Source of the DNA: Dentipellis sp. KUC8613
Lineage: Eukaryota; Basidiomycota; Agaricomycetes; Russulales; Hericiaceae
DNA: 64,000 bases
NCBI GenBank assembly: GCA_002286715.1
Contig: NSJX01000006.1
Location: 682,001-746,000, forward strand
Direction: 5' to 3'
The notes below the pieces were generated by a model. That model did no database searches and was not told the DNA's origin. It was given only the letters and a program-made list of their open reading frames with translations. Position 1 is the first letter of the stretch. The number at the start of each line of letters is the position of its first letter. Of this stretch, positions 59,907-64,000 are shown piece by piece. A program made the position numbers and the translations under genes.

Positions 59907-62218
59907 ATGGCCGCAGATGGCGACTCCTTTCTGCCCCGGATCCAGTCAGTCTTCTACGCCGTGTTCGACGTTCGCCAGGGTCCCAAGATCGTCTACCAGG
60001 TCCCCGAAGGCCTCATAGCCACTGCGAACACCACCGGCCTCATTTCCGGCAACACCTCCTTTTCGTCTTCCCCAGTACCGTCGACGCCATCTACAGCAGA
60101 GACCAGCAAGTCAAGCTCCAGAGCATCCAGCATTTCGATCGCGTCCCCATACAGACAGGAGCTACCTCCCAAACTCTCGCCGCAGAAGCGCTCTCTCTCG
60201 GCTCAGCGAACACTATTCTCCTTCGACGACATCTCGAAGTATGTTATACCTCCCACCTCGCTGTGTGGGAGGCTAGTCATCTGCGCCACGAAGAAGTACA
60301 AGATCATTGGCTTTCCTGCAGAGCTCCGAGGCAGATACGAGCGCAATTACTTCCGCTTCAATCTGTGTTTCGTGTTCGACCGCTCGGCAGATCTGAGCTG
60401 CTATGAGCCCGTTGTTCGTAAAGTCAGCCGCGTTCTATCGGCTTGCGAGGTTCGTCCCACATATAATTATATCTCTTGTGTCAGTCTGATCAGTTCTTAA
60501 TAGGAAGAGTCATTATTCTTGTCTTCGCCAGGAACTTCTCCGAAGATCCATGCTATCCTTGAACAGCTGTACGAGGACCTGAACTCTTACTCTGAGACCT
60601 CGATCCCGGTAGACAGATTCAACTCGATAGAGCTGAAGATACTGCCCTTCTACCCTAATCCACCTCCCGTCAACGATTGGGAGGTCCCGCTAGCTCTCAT
60701 AGACCTGAAAAAGTCCATCGAGCCTAACTGGGATCTGACAATCGTCAAGGTGGGTTTTTACACGTAGATTATACCCTGCACGGCATTTCATGTATTATAT
60801 CAAGGTCTGCAAATATATTGACGGCACAAACCACGTTAGCCGTATTTGCCACCTTGCTGACTGCGACATCGAATTGACACGCCAGGCTATTTCTCATCTA
60901 CTGTGCGTACTAGCAATCTTTGCTATACGTGATGGCTTCATCATACCCGCCTTCACAGGTATTATCAAGTTATCATGACCATCGATATATTCCAATATTC
61001 TAATATGTATACCTTACGGAAGAGCATACAATGGCTCGCGGACGAATCGCATGTGAGGGATGAGTGTGGCCCGTATGTGGCTAAGCCAGGTAAGTTCTCC
61101 CTACCTTGTCAGGAGCGCGTGATACGACCAACCATCCACAGGTAAAGCAACGCAGGACTGGCCGAAACTGCTTTATCTCTACTCTCGCTTGAAGCCTGGC
61201 AAATCTGTCTTTGAATGGATGCAGGACCACGGCATCCGGGGCCTGGGTATCGACGTGCGTCGGTTCACTAGCTTCGGCGTGATCAAAGTAAGCCAATTCC
61301 GATTGAACGTCGACGCTATGAAACTGACGCGGTGCTTCTGGGAAGGGATTCCTCCGTCGGGTCCACCGGTGGCCAGTCCTTCTCCCCGACAGCGATGTTT
61401 CCCGCCAAACTTCGACGAAGAAATCACCCTCACCTCCCTCCCCGGAAGGTCGAAAACGGGCGCTGAGTCTGACTTCGCCGCCCGCCCTCCCCACGAGCCC
61501 CACGACTGTGCTGAGTACCCCACAAGCACGCATGCGCCGCCGCACCTCCGACGCCTCCCCCGCCCACGTCTCAGCTGCAGGCCAGGTAGTCACGACGCGC
61601 ACAACTACCCTAGTACCAACCACTGCCGACAAATCACTCGGGAGAGGCAACACCAGCGCTGCGACGTCGACTCTCGAAGAGCTCCAGGCACGCAGTGCTC
61701 GTCAATTCTCGCGGTCCAAACCTCCTCAGAGCCCCATCAGCCCACGCACGACCCGCACATATAGGACGGGGCGTCGGGACAGTGGAGACGGGAGCCGCCG
61801 CCGCAACTCGCTCGTCTCGCCCCAGGCGATCTACGAGGCGGTCCAGTCGCTCGCGGGGAACAGTGCAACGGTGGGGCCTAGCAAAGGCAGAGACCGCTCG
61901 CCCGAGCGGCGCACATCGCTGTATTCGTCTGCGGGCCCGTTCGCGACGCTTCCTTCGCGCCCGCGGCCGAACAGGTCGCCCTCATCGCCGGCGGTACCGA
62001 CGCAGATGACACTGCAGGAGGGCGGCGCGCCGATATCGCTGTCGGCGTTGGTGTCGTATCCGGAGGAGCTGGCGGACCTGCTGGATGGGGAGCACCATAC
62101 GGATGAGCTGTGTACGAGGTTTGAGGTAGGGTGGCCGGTGTTAGAGACGTGGCTGGCTGCGTTGGGCGGGGGGAGCGGGAACGGGGATTATGGGAAGGTC
62201 TTGATGATCTATCGTTGA
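59907..62218 (+). CDS. NPR2: GATOR1/SEACIT subunit Npr2
   Basis: Part of the Npr2-Npr3-Iml1 complex that inhibits TORC1 when amino acids or nitrogen are scarce, at the vacuole. Exons 59907-60449, 60504-60749, 60805-60902, 60959-61089, 61142-61287, 61346-62218; 678 residues, frame closed. N-terminal longin-like block: SVFYAVFDVRQGPKIVYQVPE, then YVIPPTSLCGRLV, YKIIGFPAELRG and YERNYFRFNLCFVFD. Middle: LEQLYEDLNSYSETSIPVD, DWEVPLALID, YIDGTNHVSRI and IDIFQYSNMYTL. End: LLDGEHHTDELCTRFEVGWP and DYGKVLMIYR. Two Ser/Pro/Arg-rich insertions (about residues 38-104 and 400-600) make it longer than the metazoan form. Confidence 0.93.
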
Positions 62219-62370
62219 CGAGGTGTTATTTGGACGACTTATTTTCCAGTCGAGGGGTCCGTTGGTGCACTTTATATGCACAAGCATGAACCAAGTAAGA
62301 ATAGGATAAATTAGTAAGGATATATAGTGAGATTAGAAGGCTATGGATACATGTGCGCGATAATCCTATT

Positions 62371-63793
62371 CTATGCCAAAGACCTATTGACGTTGATGAA
62401 GCCCGTGCCGTAACATACATATAAGAGGTCCGTAGAATCCTCTACTTGGGTAATTTTGAATGATGTGCCGAAGACATCTTTTATGTCGCGGAGGAACTGG
62501 ATCGTCCGCTCGGTGGGCTCGCTCATGCGAACGCGGCCAACGTCCTCGCTGCCGAGCACCATGTACAGCAGTACGAGACATTGGTGTAGACGATCGATAC
62601 AGCCGCCTCTTCGAATTTCAGTGAGTAGGGCATATGAGGCTCGCAGGGCAATGTCTTCCGGGGCTACGCCAGCCTCGGAAATTGCCTCTGAAGAGTGCAA
62701 TGCCCCAGTTGTGGACTCAGCAAGTAGTGTCAAAGCATATCCCGGAGACCTGAGAGCGATGATCAGGTCAAAGTTCCGCGTGAGGTTAATCGAAACACTC
62801 ACTTCCCGCTGTCTTCACCCTTGTATACATCAGAGTAGAGGTAAATATCGGGGATGAATCGGTTGAGTACTGATCGTGCGGCTTCGATCATGCGATTTGA
62901 GAATTGCGGGCTAACGCGGACGGCATGACTACACATATGTATTAACAAAGCATCAGACAGTATCTTGATCAATGTACTCACGCGATACCACGAATCCGCT
63001 TGATTTTGCCAGGATCAACGAAGTTCAGAATTTTCAACTGCTTCGCGACAGGGCAAAGGAATTGAACTTCGCCACCGCCTTGTGGCATTGAACCACGTTT
63101 CTTAATCTGGGCGACAGTCCTTCATGAGTATTATTTAATACATGGTTGGTGCAGGACGTACCCGGAGTTCCAACCCATCTGAAATTCCGAACAGCTCCAA
63201 GTGCGGTAATGTGACCGTTCGGATCAAGTCAACCTGAGCATGGGTAAGGGTCAGCGAAATCGAGTCGAGAACCAAAAGGTGGGTGGAACTCACAGAGAGA
63301 TCCTTGTCGTCCGTGGTGATCCCCTTGAGTGTCAAGTTAAAGGGCTTCTTCGAGAACGGTCCAATCATGATCAAAGGCTCTAAAAAGTAGCCAACTGAGC
63401 GTGACAGAGGGCATTCGTGCGTTATTGCGCCGCCGAAGATTACTCCTGGCTTGACCAGTATGGCAGTACCTGCACGACATAAGAATTCGGCAAGCTTCTG
63501 CAGTAGAGGTTTCACGTACCAGTAAGAGAGATCTCAAATACAGTTCCATTTGTGACCTTCTCCAGCAGCCTCAGGAGACTGATCTCGAAGTCTGTACGCG
63601 TCGAAAAGCGCGTTCTTCAGGGATCGGACGAATTTGGGCAGCTCGCACGGTACGCACCTCGTAGACCGGGGTTCTTGTCATCGGGACGGATTTTGTCTAT
63701 CTTCAACGGCTTCCCACTGATGATAGACAGTACAAGACGATGCCGAAAGGACTCGTGTCCGCTGAAATGCAGGACATCTCGCGAGTGGGACAT
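62371..63793 (-). CDS. RCL1: RNA 3'-terminal phosphate cyclase-like protein Rcl1
   Basis: Nucleolar U3 snoRNP-associated factor needed for early pre-18S rRNA cleavage; despite the fold it is not regarded as a cyclase. Exons (minus): 63793-63658, 63591-63520, 63469-63294, 63233-63162, 63106-62982, 62928-62803, 62749-62371; 361 residues, frame closed. Signatures: GHESFRHRLVLSIISGKPL, FEISLLRLLEKVTNGTVFEI, KPGVIFGGAITHECPLSRSV, PLIMIGPFSKKPFNLTLKGI, IKKRGSMPQGGGEVQF and GKIKRIRGIAHAVRVSP. The C-terminal block is GGCIDRLHQCLVLLYMVLGS. The start MSHSRDVLHFSGHESF fits the family. Confidence 0.94.
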
Positions 63794-64000
63794 GGGTGGA
63801 GGACGGAAAATGTGGATTAGTCAGCGAGCTGAAGGCGCTTTCGAAGTTTGGACTTCGTCTTGAACGCGAACGAATCCATCTCCTTCACTAGTCAGGTCTT
63901 TCGGGCAAAGTTCTGGCACACTTGGTCGTATGCGGCCTCCAAATCTCGAAGCTAGTGGGTCGGAATAAAATGCACAAGGGTGAGGATGTATTTTGTACAC
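63794..64000 (-). other. Upstream of RCL1; possible 3' end of a further minus-strand gene
   Basis: On the minus strand a short frame ends KEMDSFAFKTKSKLRKRLQ-LAD-stop at 63817, and another reads LRDLEAAYDQVCQNFARKT-stop. Either could be the last exon of a gene lying mostly outside the window. The first would end only 23 bp from the RCL1 start codon. I cannot confirm either. Confidence 0.2.

Noticed and set aside
1..64000. Secondary-metabolite, mating-type or mobile-element cluster
   Set aside because: No polyketide/NRPS, homeodomain/pheromone, transposase, reverse transcriptase or terminal repeats were seen; the content is mainly housekeeping.

Overview
This 64 kb window is nuclear DNA from a filamentous basidiomycete fungus, most likely an Agaricomycete; a Polyporales-type genome is a guess from style, not a proof. 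The evidence is the gene style. There are dozens of short GT-AG introns, mostly 48-65 nt, with many GTGCGT, GTACGT and GTAAGT donors. Coding DNA is GC-rich, genes are closely packed on both strands, and there is a DUF7918 protein of the kind common in mushrooms. I found no rRNA, convincing tRNA, transposon or CRISPR. Twenty-eight protein genes can be modelled. For 26 of them I traced a complete set of exon boundaries and the summed exons give a whole number of codons. The leftmost gene is cut by the window edge, and the last exon of the aldo/keto reductase is ambiguous.

Layout, left to right. 1-12.1 kb, all plus strand: mitochondrial rhomboid protease (5' end missing), aldo/keto reductase, tRNA pseudouridine-55 synthase (Pus4), a DapA-family aldolase, and the proton-translocating NAD(P) transhydrogenase, which contains a 4-nt microexon. 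12.6-20.5 kb: a DUF7918 protein head-to-head with an AP endonuclease, then two tandem sugar-type MFS transporters. 20.7-29.8 kb: OTU1 deubiquitinase, an unrecognised protein, SAM37/metaxin (minus), TAF7 (plus), and GPI transamidase subunit Gaa1 (minus). 30.0-34.7 kb: a large USP48-like deubiquitinase. 35.1-39.1 kb: an unrecognised 1190-residue regulator-like protein.

40.6-49.3 kb: LUC7 (U1 snRNP), a J-domain/ankyrin/RG-repeat protein, an F-box protein, an FRG1-like protein and ribosomal protein L26. 49.6-64 kb: V-ATPase subunit D, CCT4, UFD1, N-myristoyltransferase, OGG1, the GATOR1/SEACIT subunit Npr2, and RCL1. Most are single-copy housekeeping genes.

How they fit together. Seven adjacent pairs are head-to-head with 117-663 bp between start codons, so shared promoters are a main feature. 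Functional themes recur: Cdc48/ubiquitin biology (OTU1, UFD1, USP48, F-box), base excision repair (OGG1, AP endonuclease), RNA processing (Pus4, LUC7, FRG1, RCL1), protein lipidation (Gaa1, NMT) and mitochondria (rhomboid, transhydrogenase, SAM37). No previously undescribed multi-gene system was evident. The most unusual items are architectural and splicing-related: the microexon, a LUC7 gene whose alternative stop lies inside its own last 5' splice site, stop-free introns of length 3n, and a few poorly known protein architectures.
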